From: an uncultured Collinsella sp.
GTDB taxonomy: Bacteria; Actinomycetota; Coriobacteriia; Coriobacteriales; Coriobacteriaceae
NCBI GenBank assembly: GCA_902496005.1
Contig: CABUZI010000010.1
Span: forward strand, 1-26,008
DNA: 26,008 bases
Direction: 5' to 3'
Below, in pieces: positions 14,130 to 22,854 of this stretch. How positions within the stretch are numbered: the stretch's first letter is position 1; the number at the start of each line of letters is the position of its first letter. The notes beneath the pieces are model-generated. The model was not told the DNA's origin. It saw only the letters and a program-made list of their open reading frames with translations, and made no database searches. Made by a program: the position numbers and the translations under genes.

Positions 14130-15461
14130 ATGAAGTACTTTGGCACCGACGGCTTTCGCGGTGAGGCCAACGCTGGGCTGACGGTAGAGCACGCTTATAA
14201 GATTGGCCGTTTTGTGGGCTGGTATTACGGCGCCAACCGCGAGCGCAAGGCGCGCGTTATCGTGGGCAAGGACACACGTCGCTCGAGTTATATGTTCGAG
14301 GCGGCGCTGGTGAGCGGTCTGGTCGCGAGCGGTGCGGACGCCTATATGCTGCACGTGATCCCCACGCCGGGCGTAGCGCATCAGACCGTGGAAGGCTGCT
14401 TCGATTGCGGCATCATGATCAGCGCGAGCCACAACCCGTTTTGCGATAACGGCATTAAGCTCGTCAATAGCGACGGTTTTAAGATGGACGAGGACGTACT
14501 GGAGCTCATCGAGGACTACATCGATGGCAAGAGCGAAGTTCCGCTGGCCACGGGCAACCACATCGGTGCCACGGTGGACTACATGCAGGGCCGCAACCGC
14601 TACATTGCTTCGCTCATTGCAAGTGCGAACTTTTCGCTGCAGGGCGTCAAGATCGGTATCGACTGCGCCAACGGCTCGGCTTCCTCGGTGGCCAAGCCGG
14701 TGTTCGACGCGCTCGGTGCCGACGTGCGCGTGATCAACGCCGCGCCCGATGGCTTTAACATCAACGTCGACTGCGGCTCCACGCATATGGAGCGCCTGCA
14801 GCGCCATGTGGTGGAGCAGGGCCTGGATGTGGGCTTTGCCTATGACGGCGATGCCGATCGCTGCTTGGCCGTGGACGAGCGCGGTCGCGTGGTAGACGGC
14901 GACCAGATCCTGTACGTGTGCGGCGTGTATCTGAACAAGCACGGGCGACTCTCGGGCGGTACCGTGGTGCCGACGATTGCCAGCAACTTTGGCCTGGTCA
15001 AGTCGCTGGAGCTTGCCGGTCTGAGCGCCGTGACCAGCGGCGTGGGCGACCGTCACGTGTATGCCAAGATGCGCGAGGGCGGCTACAGCCTGGGTGGCGA
15101 GCAGACGGGCCATACGATCTTTGGCGATATCGAGCGCACGGGCGACGGCATTATGACCTCGCTGCGCGTGATGGAAGTGATTCGTGCCGAGCGCGAGACG
15201 CTCTCGCAGCTCACGGCTCCGTGCAAGCTGCTGCCGCAGGCGCAGGTGGCCGTGCACGTGGCGGACAAGGACGCCGCGCTCGAGAACATGGGCGTGCAGA
15301 ACGCCATCGCCGAGGCCGAGGCCGCGCTGGCAGGCGAGGGCCGCGTACTGGTGCGCAAGAGCGGAACCGAGTCGGTTATCCGCGTGCTGGCCGAGGCGCC
15401 CGACCAAGCATCCGCCGATGCCGCCATGAAGCGCATCGCAAGTGCTCTGGAGGCTCTTTAG
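14130..15461 (+). CDS. glmM: Phosphoglucosamine mutase
   Basis: The enzyme turns glucosamine-6-phosphate into glucosamine-1-phosphate, on the way to UDP-GlcNAc for peptidoglycan. The protein is 443 aa, full length for GlmM. Seen in order: the N-terminal YFGTDGFRGEAN, the catalytic phosphoserine loop ISASHNPFCDNGIK with S100, the magnesium loop YDGDADRC with D239, D241 and D243, the sugar-binding GGEQTGH, and the C-terminal phosphate-binding RKSGTES. The Ser-His-Asn-Pro and GEQTGH forms point to GlmM rather than phosphomannomutase or phosphoglucomutase. AAGGAG (14119-14124) is 5 bp before ATG 14130. The usual glmS or cdaA partners are not adjacent; the upstream neighbour is the DUF4012 gene. 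Confidence 0.96.
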   Translation: MKYFGTDGFRGEANAGLTVEHAYKIGRFVGWYYGANRERKARVIVGKDTRRSSYMFEAALVSGLVASGADAYMLHVIPTPGVAHQTVEGCFDCGIMISASHNPFCDNGIKLVNSDGFKMDEDVLELIEDYIDGKSEVPLATGNHIGATVDYMQGRNRYIASLIASANFSLQGVKIGIDCANGSASSVAKPVFDALGADVRVINAAPDGFNINVDCGSTHMERLQRHVVEQGLDVGFAYDGDADRCLAVDERGRVVDGDQILYVCGVYLNKHGRLSGGTVVPTIASNFGLVKSLELAGLSAVTSGVGDRHVYAKMREGGYSLGGEQTGHTIFGDIERTGDGIMTSLRVMEVIRAERETLSQLTAPCKLLPQAQVAVHVADKDAALENMGVQNAIAEAEAALAGEGRVLVRKSGTESVIRVLAEAPDQASADAAMKRIASALEAL

Positions 15462-15536
15462 TTACGCGTTTTTACCAAACCGCGTAACTGCTCGACGCTA
15501 CAAACGGCCCCAAGCGGCAGCCTGATGTTCAATTTC

Positions 15537-15570
15537 AAGGGCGCGACCAGAAGGTCAGCGCCCTTTCATT
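15537..15570 (+). terminator. Terminator of glmM
   Basis: AAGGGCGC (15537-15544) pairs with GCGCCCTT (15558-15565), with an inner GACC/GGTC stem, followed by a short T-rich tract. A smaller dyad GTTACGCG/CGCGTAAC (15461-15468 and 15481-15488) overlaps the glmM stop codon and has no T-run right after it. Confidence 0.8.
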
Positions 15571-15663
15571 TCACGTCACCTTGCTCGCTTAGGGTCGTTT
15601 TCGCTGACGTTGCCAAGACATTAGCGTCAACGAACTAGTCATTGGGTACCTAGTTATTGGGTG

Positions 15664-15704
15664 AAAAAAGGGGACGCTGCGGATTGGTTCCGCGGCGTCC
15701 CCTT
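15664..15704 (-). terminator. Terminator of the M32 peptidase gene
   Basis: The stem 15668-15682 pairs with 15690-15704 with one wobble pair around a 7-base loop. On the minus strand it is followed by TTTTTT. The plus strand also shows a short T-run, so it may work in both directions. Confidence 0.88.
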
Positions 15705-15727
15705 TGCGTTGGCGTGTCGGTTATGCC

Positions 15728-17302
15728 TTACAGCTCGTACAGCGTGGTGAACTTGTCCTGCAGGTAGCTGCAGTAGTAGCGGGCGTCAAAGTCCATGCCG
15801 CACGCGCCCTTGATGAGCTCCGGTGCGTCCTTGGCACGGCCCCACTGCCAAATGTGCTCGCCCAGCCAGGCACGGACGGGCGCCAAATCGCCGCTCGCAC
15901 AGGCACCGGTAAGGTCGACGCCGTCGCGGCACATGGCCGGCACAAACATAGCGTCGTAGGCGCTACCCAGCGCATACGTGGGGAAGTAGCCAAACGAGCC
16001 ACCGCTCCAGTGCGTATCCTGCAGGCAGCCGTGCGTGTCGTCGGGAACGGGAATGCCCAGGTACTCATCCATAAAGCGATTCCAAAGCGCGGGGATGTCC
16101 TTGGCCGTGGCCTCGCCGGCAAACAGCATGCGCTCGATCTGGTAGCGCACCATAATATGCAGGGGGTAGGTGAGCTCGTCGGCCTCGGTGCGGATCAGCG
16201 ACGGCTGCGCGATGTTCACGGTGCGGTAGAGCGTGTCCTCGTCCACGCTGCCGTAGACCTCGGGTGCGTGGCGGCGCAGTACCTCGAGCAGCGGTCCCAT
16301 AAAGGCGCGGCTGCGGCCCACGGTGTTCTCGAAAAAGCGGCTCTGGCTCTCGTGGATGCCCGTGGAGGTGCCGCCCTCCAGACAGGTGCGCGCATAGGCG
16401 GGATTGACGCCCAGCTCGTACATGGCGTGCCCAGCCTCGTGGATGATGCTGTAGACGTTGGAGATGCAGTCGTCCTCGTAGATGTGCGTTGCGATGCGCG
16501 CATCGCCCACGGCAAAGCCCTCGCTAAACGGATGCTCGGTAAAGGCAAGCGTGGTGTCGCCCAGGTCCAGGCCGACGAGCTTCATCAGGTCGAAGCTCAT
16601 GGCGCGCTGGGCGGCCTCGGGCACGCGGGCGTGCAAAAAGTCGGCATCGGGCTGCTGGCCGCGCTCACCGATGGCGTGCACGAGCGGCACGACCGTGGCC
16701 TTGACCTCATCGCAAAACGCGTCGAAGCTCTTGGCGGAAAGGCCGCGTTCGTACTGGTCGAGCCACACATCGTACGGGTCGCGCTTGGGGTCCATGAGCT
16801 CGGCCTGATGCTTAAGCTGGCCGACGATTCTATCCACATAGGGCTCAAAGCTCGCCCAGTCATTGGCCGTCTTGGCCTTGTGCCACACGGCGTCGGCCTC
16901 GCAGGTGAGCCTGGTCCAGGCCTCGGCCTCCTCGGTGGGAATGACGCTCGCTTCGCGCTGGTCGCGGCCGAGTACGCGGATCTCGTCGAGCAGCTGCGGG
17001 TCGTCGATCTTGCCGCCGGCGACGGTTTCGCGTGCCAGCGAGCGCACAAGTTCGACAGACTTTTCGCTGGTCAGGAGCTTATGATGCTCGCCGGCAAGGG
17101 TGCCCATGGCGTCGGCGCGCGCTGCGGCGCCGTTGGCGGGGGCAATGGTCGCGCCGTCAAACTCGGCAATCTTGAGCAGGTACTCGCGGGTCCACAGCTT
17201 GCCCTCGAGCTTGCGGAATTTTTTGACGGCCTTATCGACCTTCATGCCTTTGGGCGTCTTGCCCGCTGCGGGCTCGGCCTTCTTATCGTGCTTCTTTCCC
17301 AT
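15728..17302 (-). CDS. M32-family metallocarboxypeptidase
   Basis: The protein is 524 aa, within the range of thermostable carboxypeptidase Taq-type (M32) enzymes. These remove C-terminal amino acids from peptides in the cytosol using one metal ion. The HExxH motif is H288-H292 in IIHEAGHAMYELG. The third metal ligand is E318 in GIHESQSRFFEN, 30 residues after the first His, as in known M32 enzymes. Other family stretches seen are EHPFSEGFAVGDARIATH, LTYPLHIMVRYQIE and HWSGGSFGYFPTYALGSAYD. No signal peptide is present. The N-terminus has a basic tail of about 35 residues before the fold. Start choice: AAGGA lies 6 bp before ATG 17302 (minus strand); an upstream in-frame extension to 17347 has no ribosome site. 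It is transcribed away from the pheS leader and is a single gene. Confidence 0.94.
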   Translation of the reverse strand: MGKKHDKKAEPAAGKTPKGMKVDKAVKKFRKLEGKLWTREYLLKIAEFDGATIAPANGAAARADAMGTLAGEHHKLLTSEKSVELVRSLARETVAGGKIDDPQLLDEIRVLGRDQREASVIPTEEAEAWTRLTCEADAVWHKAKTANDWASFEPYVDRIVGQLKHQAELMDPKRDPYDVWLDQYERGLSAKSFDAFCDEVKATVVPLVHAIGERGQQPDADFLHARVPEAAQRAMSFDLMKLVGLDLGDTTLAFTEHPFSEGFAVGDARIATHIYEDDCISNVYSIIHEAGHAMYELGVNPAYARTCLEGGTSTGIHESQSRFFENTVGRSRAFMGPLLEVLRRHAPEVYGSVDEDTLYRTVNIAQPSLIRTEADELTYPLHIMVRYQIERMLFAGEATAKDIPALWNRFMDEYLGIPVPDDTHGCLQDTHWSGGSFGYFPTYALGSAYDAMFVPAMCRDGVDLTGACASGDLAPVRAWLGEHIWQWGRAKDAPELIKGACGMDFDARYYCSYLQDKFTTLYEL

Positions 17303-17420
17303 ACCATATCCTTGATCTCGCGAGCCGAGCGCCACGGATGGGCGCACGGCCAGTTTGCACAGCTACCTGCCTTGTACCCAGCACGAACAAAACGGAACGC
17401 GGCGATACGCTCGCACAATG

Positions 17421-17429
17421 TGGTATCCT
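17421..17429 (+). promoter_or_regulatory. Extended -10 promoter of the pheST leader
   Basis: TG-G-TATCCT is an extended -10 element, with transcription expected to start near 17436, just before the T-box leader. A weak -35 at best lies upstream. Confidence 0.5.
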
Positions 17430-17436
17430 ATAGCCC

Positions 17437-17722
17437 AATGCGTTGACGGAGAGGGTTTTGCCCGCCGCGTCGCCGGCAAGAGAGGGAAGGTCATGGGCTG
17501 AAAGCCTTCCTGCGGTGGCAAGGGCCAAGCGTTCACTCCCGAGCAGTGACCTCAACGGGCGCGCGGCCAGCGGCGGCGATGTCCCCAGTAGGGAAGCCGT
17601 GAGCCTCGCGACAAGGGGCAAAGAGTGGGCGCGGCGGGCCAGACATCCGTCGGGTCAAACAAGGTGGTACCGCGGAATTCAACCGTCCTTGGGCAATGCA
17701 CATGCCCGAGGACGGTTTTTTT
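17437..17722 (+). ncRNA. T-box leader responding to tRNA-Phe
   Basis: A complete transcription-attenuating T-box lies upstream of pheS. The upper Stem I shows the conserved AGAGAGGGAAGG ... GCTGAAAGCCTTCC (about 17480-17510). The specifier is TTC (17532-17534), followed by the conserved ACTCCCGAGC pattern; TTC codes for Phe, which matches the genes controlled. The T-box bulge sequence AAGGTGGTACCGCGG is at 17661-17675. The terminator stem 17681-17695 with 17703-17717 follows, with one wobble pair and seven T residues. Uncharged tRNA-Phe would pair with specifier and bulge, form the antiterminator and let transcription continue into pheS. The exact 5' end is estimated from the -10 box. Confidence 0.93.
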
Positions 17723-17808
17723 GTTACCGAACCGGGCCGCGTTTTCGCAATGTCAGACGGCGGCAGCCGCCTCGGCAAGCGGGGAGCGCGAGAGACGAAA
17801 GGGAAGAC

Positions 17809-18885
17809 ATGAGTCTGATTGATGATCTGGTCAAACTCGAGGAAGAGGCCAAGGAGCTCGTCGCAAGCGCCGACGACGCCGCCAAGCTCGAGGCTGCGCG
17901 CGTTGAGCTGCTCGGCCGCAAAGGTCGCATCACCGGCCTGATGCGCATGATGGGCAAGCTCGCCCCCGAGGATCGTCCCGTGATGGGCAAGCGCGCCAAC
18001 GAGATGCGCCAGCTGATCGAGGGCATGCTCGACGAGCGTACCACCGAGATGAAGGCCGCCGCCCTCAAGCACGCACTCGAGCACGAGGCCGTCGACATCA
18101 CGCTGCCGGGCATCCGACCGCAGATCGGTCACCAGCACCTGATCAAGCAGATCATCGAGGAGGCTGAGGACATCTTCTGCGGTATCGGCTACACCGTCGA
18201 GTCCGGCCCCATGGTCGACACCTCCTACTACAACTTCACCGCGCTCAATGCCCCCATGGATCATCCGAGCCGCTCGGCTCGCGATACCTTCTACGTGGTC
18301 GACAACAACCCCGGCAGCGTCGCGCACCCCGAGGCTCACGCCCACGGCGAGTCCGACGTACTGCTGCGCACCCAGACTTCGGGCGTGCAGATCCACACCA
18401 TGGAGTCGCAGAAGCCGCCCATCTACATGATCTGCCCGGGCACCGTCTATCGTCCCGACACGGCCGACGCCTGCCACCTGCCGCAGTTCAACCAGATCGA
18501 GGGCCTGGTCGTCGACGAGGGCATCACCTTTGGCGATCTTAAGGGCACGCTCGACTACTTTGTTAAGTGCATGTTTGGCGAGGACCGCAAGACGCGCTAT
18601 CGCCCGCACTTCTTCCCCTTCACCGAGCCTTCCTGCGAGGTGGACGTGAGCTGCCACGTCTGCGGCGGCAAGGGCTGCAACTTCTGCAAGCACAGCGGCT
18701 GGATCGAGATCCTGGGCTGCGGTATGGTCGACCCCAACGTCCTTATCAACTGCGGCATCGACCCCGAGAAGTACACCGGCTTCGCCTTTGGTATTGGCGC
18801 CGAGCGCGTCGCGGCCCTGCGCTACGACCTGCCGGACCTCAGAACTCTCATGACGGGCGATATGCGCTTCTTGAATCAGTTCTAG
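17809..18885 (+). CDS. pheS: Phenylalanyl-tRNA synthetase alpha subunit
   Basis: Together with PheT it forms the alpha2beta2 enzyme that charges tRNA-Phe. The protein is 358 aa. Residues 1-85 are the N-terminal coiled coil that binds tRNA (LLGRKGRITGLMRMMG). The class II catalytic core follows: motif 1 region around VESGPMVDTSYYNFTALN, motif 2 with TVYRPDTADACHLPQFNQIE, and motif 3 with FAFGIGAERVAALRY. Within the core four Cys (C282, C285, C290, C293; CHVCGGKGCNFC) form a zinc-knuckle-like group seen in a subset of PheS proteins. AAAGGGA lies just before ATG 17809. It is controlled by the T-box upstream and followed 184 bp later by pheT. Confidence 0.97.
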   Translation: MSLIDDLVKLEEEAKELVASADDAAKLEAARVELLGRKGRITGLMRMMGKLAPEDRPVMGKRANEMRQLIEGMLDERTTEMKAAALKHALEHEAVDITLPGIRPQIGHQHLIKQIIEEAEDIFCGIGYTVESGPMVDTSYYNFTALNAPMDHPSRSARDTFYVVDNNPGSVAHPEAHAHGESDVLLRTQTSGVQIHTMESQKPPIYMICPGTVYRPDTADACHLPQFNQIEGLVVDEGITFGDLKGTLDYFVKCMFGEDRKTRYRPHFFPFTEPSCEVDVSCHVCGGKGCNFCKHSGWIEILGCGMVDPNVLINCGIDPEKYTGFAFGIGAERVAALRYDLPDLRTLMTGDMRFLNQF

Positions 18886-19069
18886 GCTGCGGCTTGCCCA
18901 AGCACGGCACCTCGGCGCTCATTCGTCGCTTGCGTACCAAAGTACGCGGCGCTCCTCTTTCGGGCCGATCTGCCGCACTTGGACAACCCTCGCTTTGTAA
19001 GGAATGTTCACAAAGTTGAAGTTTCCACCTGCATCTCTTCGCAGGCTTTCAGTATGAAAGGAGAGCTAG

Positions 19070-21523
19070 ATGCGTGTTTCTTACGACTGGCTCAAGACCA
19101 TGATCGATATTCCGGAGGATCCCAAGACCCTTTCGGACGAATATATCCGTACCGGCACCGAGGTCGAGGCGATCGACACCGTGGGCGAGTCCTTCGACCA
19201 CGTGGTGACTGCCAAGGTGCTCACCAAGACCCCACACCCCGATAGCGACCACATGTATGTGTGCTCGGTCGACGTGGGCGACAAGAACCTCGACGCCGAT
19301 GGCAACCCCGCCCCGCTGCAGATCGTCTGCGGCGCGCAGAACTTCGAGGCCGGCGACCACATCGTCACGGCCATGATCGGCGCTGTGCTCCCCGGCGACG
19401 TCAAGATCAAGAAGAGCAAGCTTCGCGGCGTCGTGTCCATGGGCATGAACTGCTCTGCGCGCGAGCTCGGCCTGGGCGGCGACCACTCCGGCATCATGAT
19501 CCTGCCCGAGGATACGCCCTGCGGCATGCCGTTTGCCGAGTACGTGGGCTCGAGCGACACCGTGCTCGACTGCGAGATCACGCCCAACCGTCCCGATTGC
19601 CTGTCCATGATCGGCATGGCCCGCGAGACCGGCGCCATCTTCGACCGCGATTTCCACGTTGAGCTGCCCGCCATCAAGGCCGAGACCGGCCGCGCGACCG
19701 ACGACGAGCTTTCGGTCGAGATTGCCGACGAGGGCCTGTGCGACCGCTATGTCGCCCGCATCGTGCGCAACGTGAAGGTCGGCCCGTCGCCCGACTGGAT
19801 GGTCAAGCGTCTCAACGCCCTGGGCGTGCGCCCGCACAACAACATCGTCGACATCACTAACTATGTGATGATGCTCACCGGTCAGCCGCTGCACGCCTTT
19901 GACCTGGACACCTTTGCCGAGCGCGAGGGCAGGCGTCGCGTGGTGGTTCGCGCCGCCCAGCAGGATGAGAAGTTCACGACGCTCGACGGCGAGGAGCGCG
20001 TGCTCGACGCCGGCATGGGCCTTATCACCGATGGTGAGCGTCCCGTGGCACTGGCTGGCGTTATGGGCGGCATGGATTCCGAGATCGAGGACGACACCGT
20101 CGATGTGATGGTCGAGAGCGCCTGCTTCAACGCCGGTCGCACCTCGCACACCAGCCGCGACCTGTCGCTGATCTCCGATGCCTCCATCCGCTTTGAGCGC
20201 CAGGTCGACGAGACCGGCTGCGTTGATGTCGCCAACGTTACCTGCGCGCTCATCGAGGAGATTGCCGGCGGCGAGGTCGCTCCCGGCTATGTCGACGTTT
20301 TCCCCGCGCCCAAGACCATCGACAGCATCAAGCTGCGTCTGGCCCGCGTGCATGCCATCTGCGGTGCCGACATCGAGCCCGACTTTATCGAGCGATCGCT
20401 CACCCGCCTGGGCTGCACCGTCGAGCGCGACGGCGAGGACTTTATGGTCACCCCGCCGAGCTTCCGTCCCGACCTGCCGCGCGAGATTGACCTGATCGAG
20501 GAGGTCCTGCGCCTATGGGGCATGGGCCGTGTGACGGCGACCATCCCGGCTGCCAAGAACCACATCGGCGGCCTGACCCGCGAGCAGAAGCTCACCCGCA
20601 AGGTTGGCGAGATCCTGCGCGCCTGCGGCCTCAACGAGACCACGACCTTTGGCTTTGCCGCTCCGGGCGACCTGGAGAAGATCGGCATGTCCACCGAGGG
20701 CCGCGGCTGCCCCGTGGTGCTTATGAATCCGCTGGTGGCCGAGCAGACCGAGATGCGTCGCTCGCTGTTGCCGGGCCTGCTGCAATCCGTGGCCTACAAC
20801 GAGGCGCACGGTACGCCCAACGTGCACCTGTACGAGGTCGGCAGCCTGTTCCACGGTCGCGAGAACGCCAGCCTGCCCAAGGAGACCAAGTCTGTGGCGG
20901 GTGTGCTCTCGGGCCAATGGAGTGAGCAGTCTTGGAACATGAAGTACCGCAAGCTGCGCTTCTTCTTCGGCAAGGGCATTGTCGAGGAGCTGCTTGCCCA
21001 GCTGCGCATCGAGAAGGTTCGCTTCCGTCCCGTGGAGGGCGAGGGCTACGCTTTCTTGCAGCCGGGTCGTGCGGCCGAGGTTCTGTCCGGCGGTACCGTG
21101 CTGGGCTGGGTCGGCGAGATCCACCCCGAGGCGCGCGAGGCGATGGGCATCGATGAGGTCGTCGTTGCCTTTGAGCTCGACTTGGACAAGCTGATCAAGG
21201 GCGCCCGCAATCAGGAGAACTACCGCGAGTTCTCGCAGTACCCGGCTGTTGAGCATGACCTAGCTATCGTGGTCGACAACACTGTGACCTGCGAGGATCT
21301 TGAGCGCCGTATTACCAGCGCCGGAGGCAAGCTGCTCGAGGATGTGCGTCTGTTCGACGTCTACCGCGATCCCATCCGCATCGGAGCGGGCAAGAAGTCC
21401 ATGGCCTTTGCGCTTACGTATCGCTCCGACGACCACACGCTTACCAGCGAAGAGGTCGAAAAGGCGCACCAGAAGATCGTTACCAAGGTGTGCAAGGGCG
21501 TAAACGGCGAGGTCCGCGGCTAG
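19070..21523 (+). CDS. pheT: Phenylalanyl-tRNA synthetase beta subunit
   Basis: The protein is 817 aa, full length for bacterial PheT. Domains in order: an N-terminal strand (MRVSYDWLKTMIDIP), the EMAP-like tRNA-binding domain at about 42-155 (PHPDSDHMYVCSVDVG, SKLRGVVSMGMNCSARELG), the B3/B4 editing domain at about 210-390 (CDRYVARIVRNV, NIVDITNYVMMLTGQPLHAF), the B5 domain (about 410-490), a catalytic-like core (about 500-700) and the C-terminal ferredoxin-like anticodon-binding domain at about 722-816 (EFSQYPAVEHDLAIVV, LFDVYRDPIRIGAGKKSMAF). AAGGAG lies 5 bp before ATG 19070. The gap to pheS contains a small hairpin (GCGTAC/GTACGC near 18930) and no other gene. It is the end of the T-box operon. 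Confidence 0.97.
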   Translation: MRVSYDWLKTMIDIPEDPKTLSDEYIRTGTEVEAIDTVGESFDHVVTAKVLTKTPHPDSDHMYVCSVDVGDKNLDADGNPAPLQIVCGAQNFEAGDHIVTAMIGAVLPGDVKIKKSKLRGVVSMGMNCSARELGLGGDHSGIMILPEDTPCGMPFAEYVGSSDTVLDCEITPNRPDCLSMIGMARETGAIFDRDFHVELPAIKAETGRATDDELSVEIADEGLCDRYVARIVRNVKVGPSPDWMVKRLNALGVRPHNNIVDITNYVMMLTGQPLHAFDLDTFAEREGRRRVVVRAAQQDEKFTTLDGEERVLDAGMGLITDGERPVALAGVMGGMDSEIEDDTVDVMVESACFNAGRTSHTSRDLSLISDASIRFERQVDETGCVDVANVTCALIEEIAGGEVAPGYVDVFPAPKTIDSIKLRLARVHAICGADIEPDFIERSLTRLGCTVERDGEDFMVTPPSFRPDLPREIDLIEEVLRLWGMGRVTATIPAAKNHIGGLTREQKLTRKVGEILRACGLNETTTFGFAAPGDLEKIGMSTEGRGCPVVLMNPLVAEQTEMRRSLLPGLLQSVAYNEAHGTPNVHLYEVGSLFHGRENASLPKETKSVAGVLSGQWSEQSWNMKYRKLRFFFGKGIVEELLAQLRIEKVRFRPVEGEGYAFLQPGRAAEVLSGGTVLGWVGEIHPEAREAMGIDEVVVAFELDLDKLIKGARNQENYREFSQYPAVEHDLAIVVDNTVTCEDLERRITSAGGKLLEDVRLFDVYRDPIRIGAGKKSMAFALTYRSDDHTLTSEEVEKAHQKIVTKVCKGVNGEVRG

Positions 21524-21630
21524 GTCCTGCGCCGGATATAGGCCAGCGTCGGCTGCCGCCGAGTCTTACGTGACTGCTGTTTTCGGTATAAGGCACCGTT
21601 GAGCCTGCATATATGACACGCGCATTACAT

Positions 21631-21667
21631 AACGGCGTGCTGCTTTGTCGGCAGTGCGCCGTTTTGC
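21631..21667 (+). terminator. Terminator of pheST
   Basis: AACGGCG (21631-21637) pairs with CGCCGTT (21657-21663), continued inward by two wobble pairs and CTGC/GCAG, followed by TTTTG. Its 3' half overlaps the -35 and spacer of the next promoter. Confidence 0.88.
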
Positions 21668-21673
21668 TATGAT
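21645..21673 (+). promoter_or_regulatory. Promoter of cbiMQO inside the pheT terminator
   Basis: TTGTCG (21645-21650), exactly 17 bp, then TATGAT (21668-21673). The -35 is in the loop of the upstream terminator hairpin and the spacer is its 3' arm. Transcription would start near 21680. Confidence 0.65.
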
Positions 21674-21683
21674 AGCCCGCGGC

Positions 21684-21711
21684 GTGTTACGAATCTGACA
21701 TTACGTAACAC
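21684..21711. promoter_or_regulatory. Palindromic operator candidate upstream of cbiM
   Basis: GTGTTACG (21684-21691) and CGTAACAC (21704-21711) are a perfect 8-bp inverted repeat with centres 20 bp apart, just after the predicted start of transcription. The layout suits a metal-sensing repressor such as a NikR- or Fur-family protein, but the sequence matches no operator that I know. As RNA it would also form a hairpin. Confidence 0.55.
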
Positions 21712-21768
21712 TGGAAAGGTGATTCAAGCGGCGTTGCAATTCCGTGCGCCGATAACCGGGAGGCGTAC

Positions 21769-22854
21769 ATGCACATTCCAGATAATTATCTGTCCCCGCA
21801 GACCGATGCCGTCATGGCGGTGGCGATGGTGCCCGTCTGGGTTCACTGTATCAAGAAGGTGCGCGCCACGCTCGATCGCGAGCACATGGCTTTCCTGGGC
21901 ATCTGCGCCGCATTTTCCTTCTTGCTTATGATGTTCAACGTGCCGCTGCCCGGCGGCACCACTGGCCACGCCGTTGGTGGCGCACTCATCGCGCTGCTGC
22001 TGGGCCCCGAGGCCGCGGCTATCGCGGTTTCGGTCGCGCTGGCGCTGCAAGCGCTGCTGTTTGGCGACGGCGGCATCCTGTCCTTTGGCGCTAACTGCTT
22101 TAACATGGCCTTCGTGTTGCCGTTTGCCGCAGCCATCGTGTTCCGCGCGCTTAACAGCCGTTTGCACGACAAGAGCTGGGGCACCTCGGTTTCGGCCATC
22201 GTAAGCGGCTGGGTCGGCCTGTGCCTGGCGGCCCTGTGCGCAGCAATCGAGTTTGGTATTCAGCCGATGCTTTTCACGAATGCTTCGGGCGCTCCGCTGT
22301 ACTGCCCCTTCCCGCTGTCCATTGCCATTCCGGCCATGATGATTCCGCATATGTTGGTAGCCGGCGTGGTCGAGGGCGTGGCGACTGCCGCGATCTACGG
22401 CTTTATCAAGAAGACGGCGCCGAGCGTTATCGTCGGCCCCGAAGCCGCCGATGGACAGCTTGCTGCCGAGGGCGCTGCTGCCAAGAAGACCTCGCTGGTC
22501 CCCACGCTCATCTTGGTTGCCGTACTTGTCGTGGCTACGCCGCTCGGCTTGCTTGCCACAGGTGACGCATGGGGCGAGTGGGACGCCGAGGGCGCCGCGA
22601 CCGCCGTTCAGGAGGCTGGTGACGACAGCCTGCAGGCTTCGGTCGGCCTTGATACCCCGACCTTTGCCGACGCTCTGCCTACGGGTGATTACCTGCAGGC
22701 CTATTCCGAGGAGCAGGGTCTTGGCTTTGCCGGTCAGGCTGCCATGTATATCCTGTCCGGCGTGATTGGCGTGGCGGTGCTTACCATCGCATTCCGTCTG
22801 ATCTCGCTGACGGTTAAGGAAAGCGGTGCTCATGGCAATAGCCGAGCTGCCTAG
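21769..22854 (+). CDS. cbiM: ECF cobalt/nickel transporter, substrate-binding component with fused CbiN-like part
   Basis: The protein is 361 aa. The mature N-terminus MHIPDNYLSP carries the family's His2, which in CbiM/NikM proteins coordinates the metal. Family usage is MHIPDG; here Gly6 is Asn. About seven hydrophobic segments fill the first 230 residues (for example GGTTGHAVGGALIALLLGPE and FGDGGILSFGANCFNMAFVL, both typical CbiM loops). The last 120 residues form two further membrane segments with an outside loop (about 250-345; LLATGDAWGEW, then FAGQAAMYILSGVIGVAVL). They take the place of CbiN or the PDGLE domain of NikN. Co versus Ni cannot be decided from sequence. GGGAGG lies 5 bp before ATG 21769. 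No cobalamin riboswitch is upstream. Confidence 0.92.
   Translation: MHIPDNYLSPQTDAVMAVAMVPVWVHCIKKVRATLDREHMAFLGICAAFSFLLMMFNVPLPGGTTGHAVGGALIALLLGPEAAAIAVSVALALQALLFGDGGILSFGANCFNMAFVLPFAAAIVFRALNSRLHDKSWGTSVSAIVSGWVGLCLAALCAAIEFGIQPMLFTNASGAPLYCPFPLSIAIPAMMIPHMLVAGVVEGVATAAIYGFIKKTAPSVIVGPEAADGQLAAEGAAAKKTSLVPTLILVAVLVVATPLGLLATGDAWGEWDAEGAATAVQEAGDDSLQASVGLDTPTFADALPTGDYLQAYSEEQGLGFAGQAAMYILSGVIGVAVLTIAFRLISLTVKESGAHGNSRAA

Noticed and set aside
15636..15662. Two near-identical 14-bp stretches, CTAGTCATTGGGTA and CTAGTTATTGGGTG
   Set aside because: A single short direct repeat in an intergenic gap with no other support; easily due to chance or local slippage.
15704..17446. A 580-codon open frame on the plus strand opposite the M32 peptidase gene
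   Set aside because: It is the antisense shadow of a well-supported enzyme with full catalytic motifs. High GC keeps the opposite strand free of stops. Its product is His/Arg/Gly-rich with no domain.
21674..21768. Cobalamin or NiCo riboswitch upstream of cbiM
   Set aside because: The predicted leader is only about 90 bases and shows no B12-box or NiCo junction pattern, just one 8-bp palindrome.
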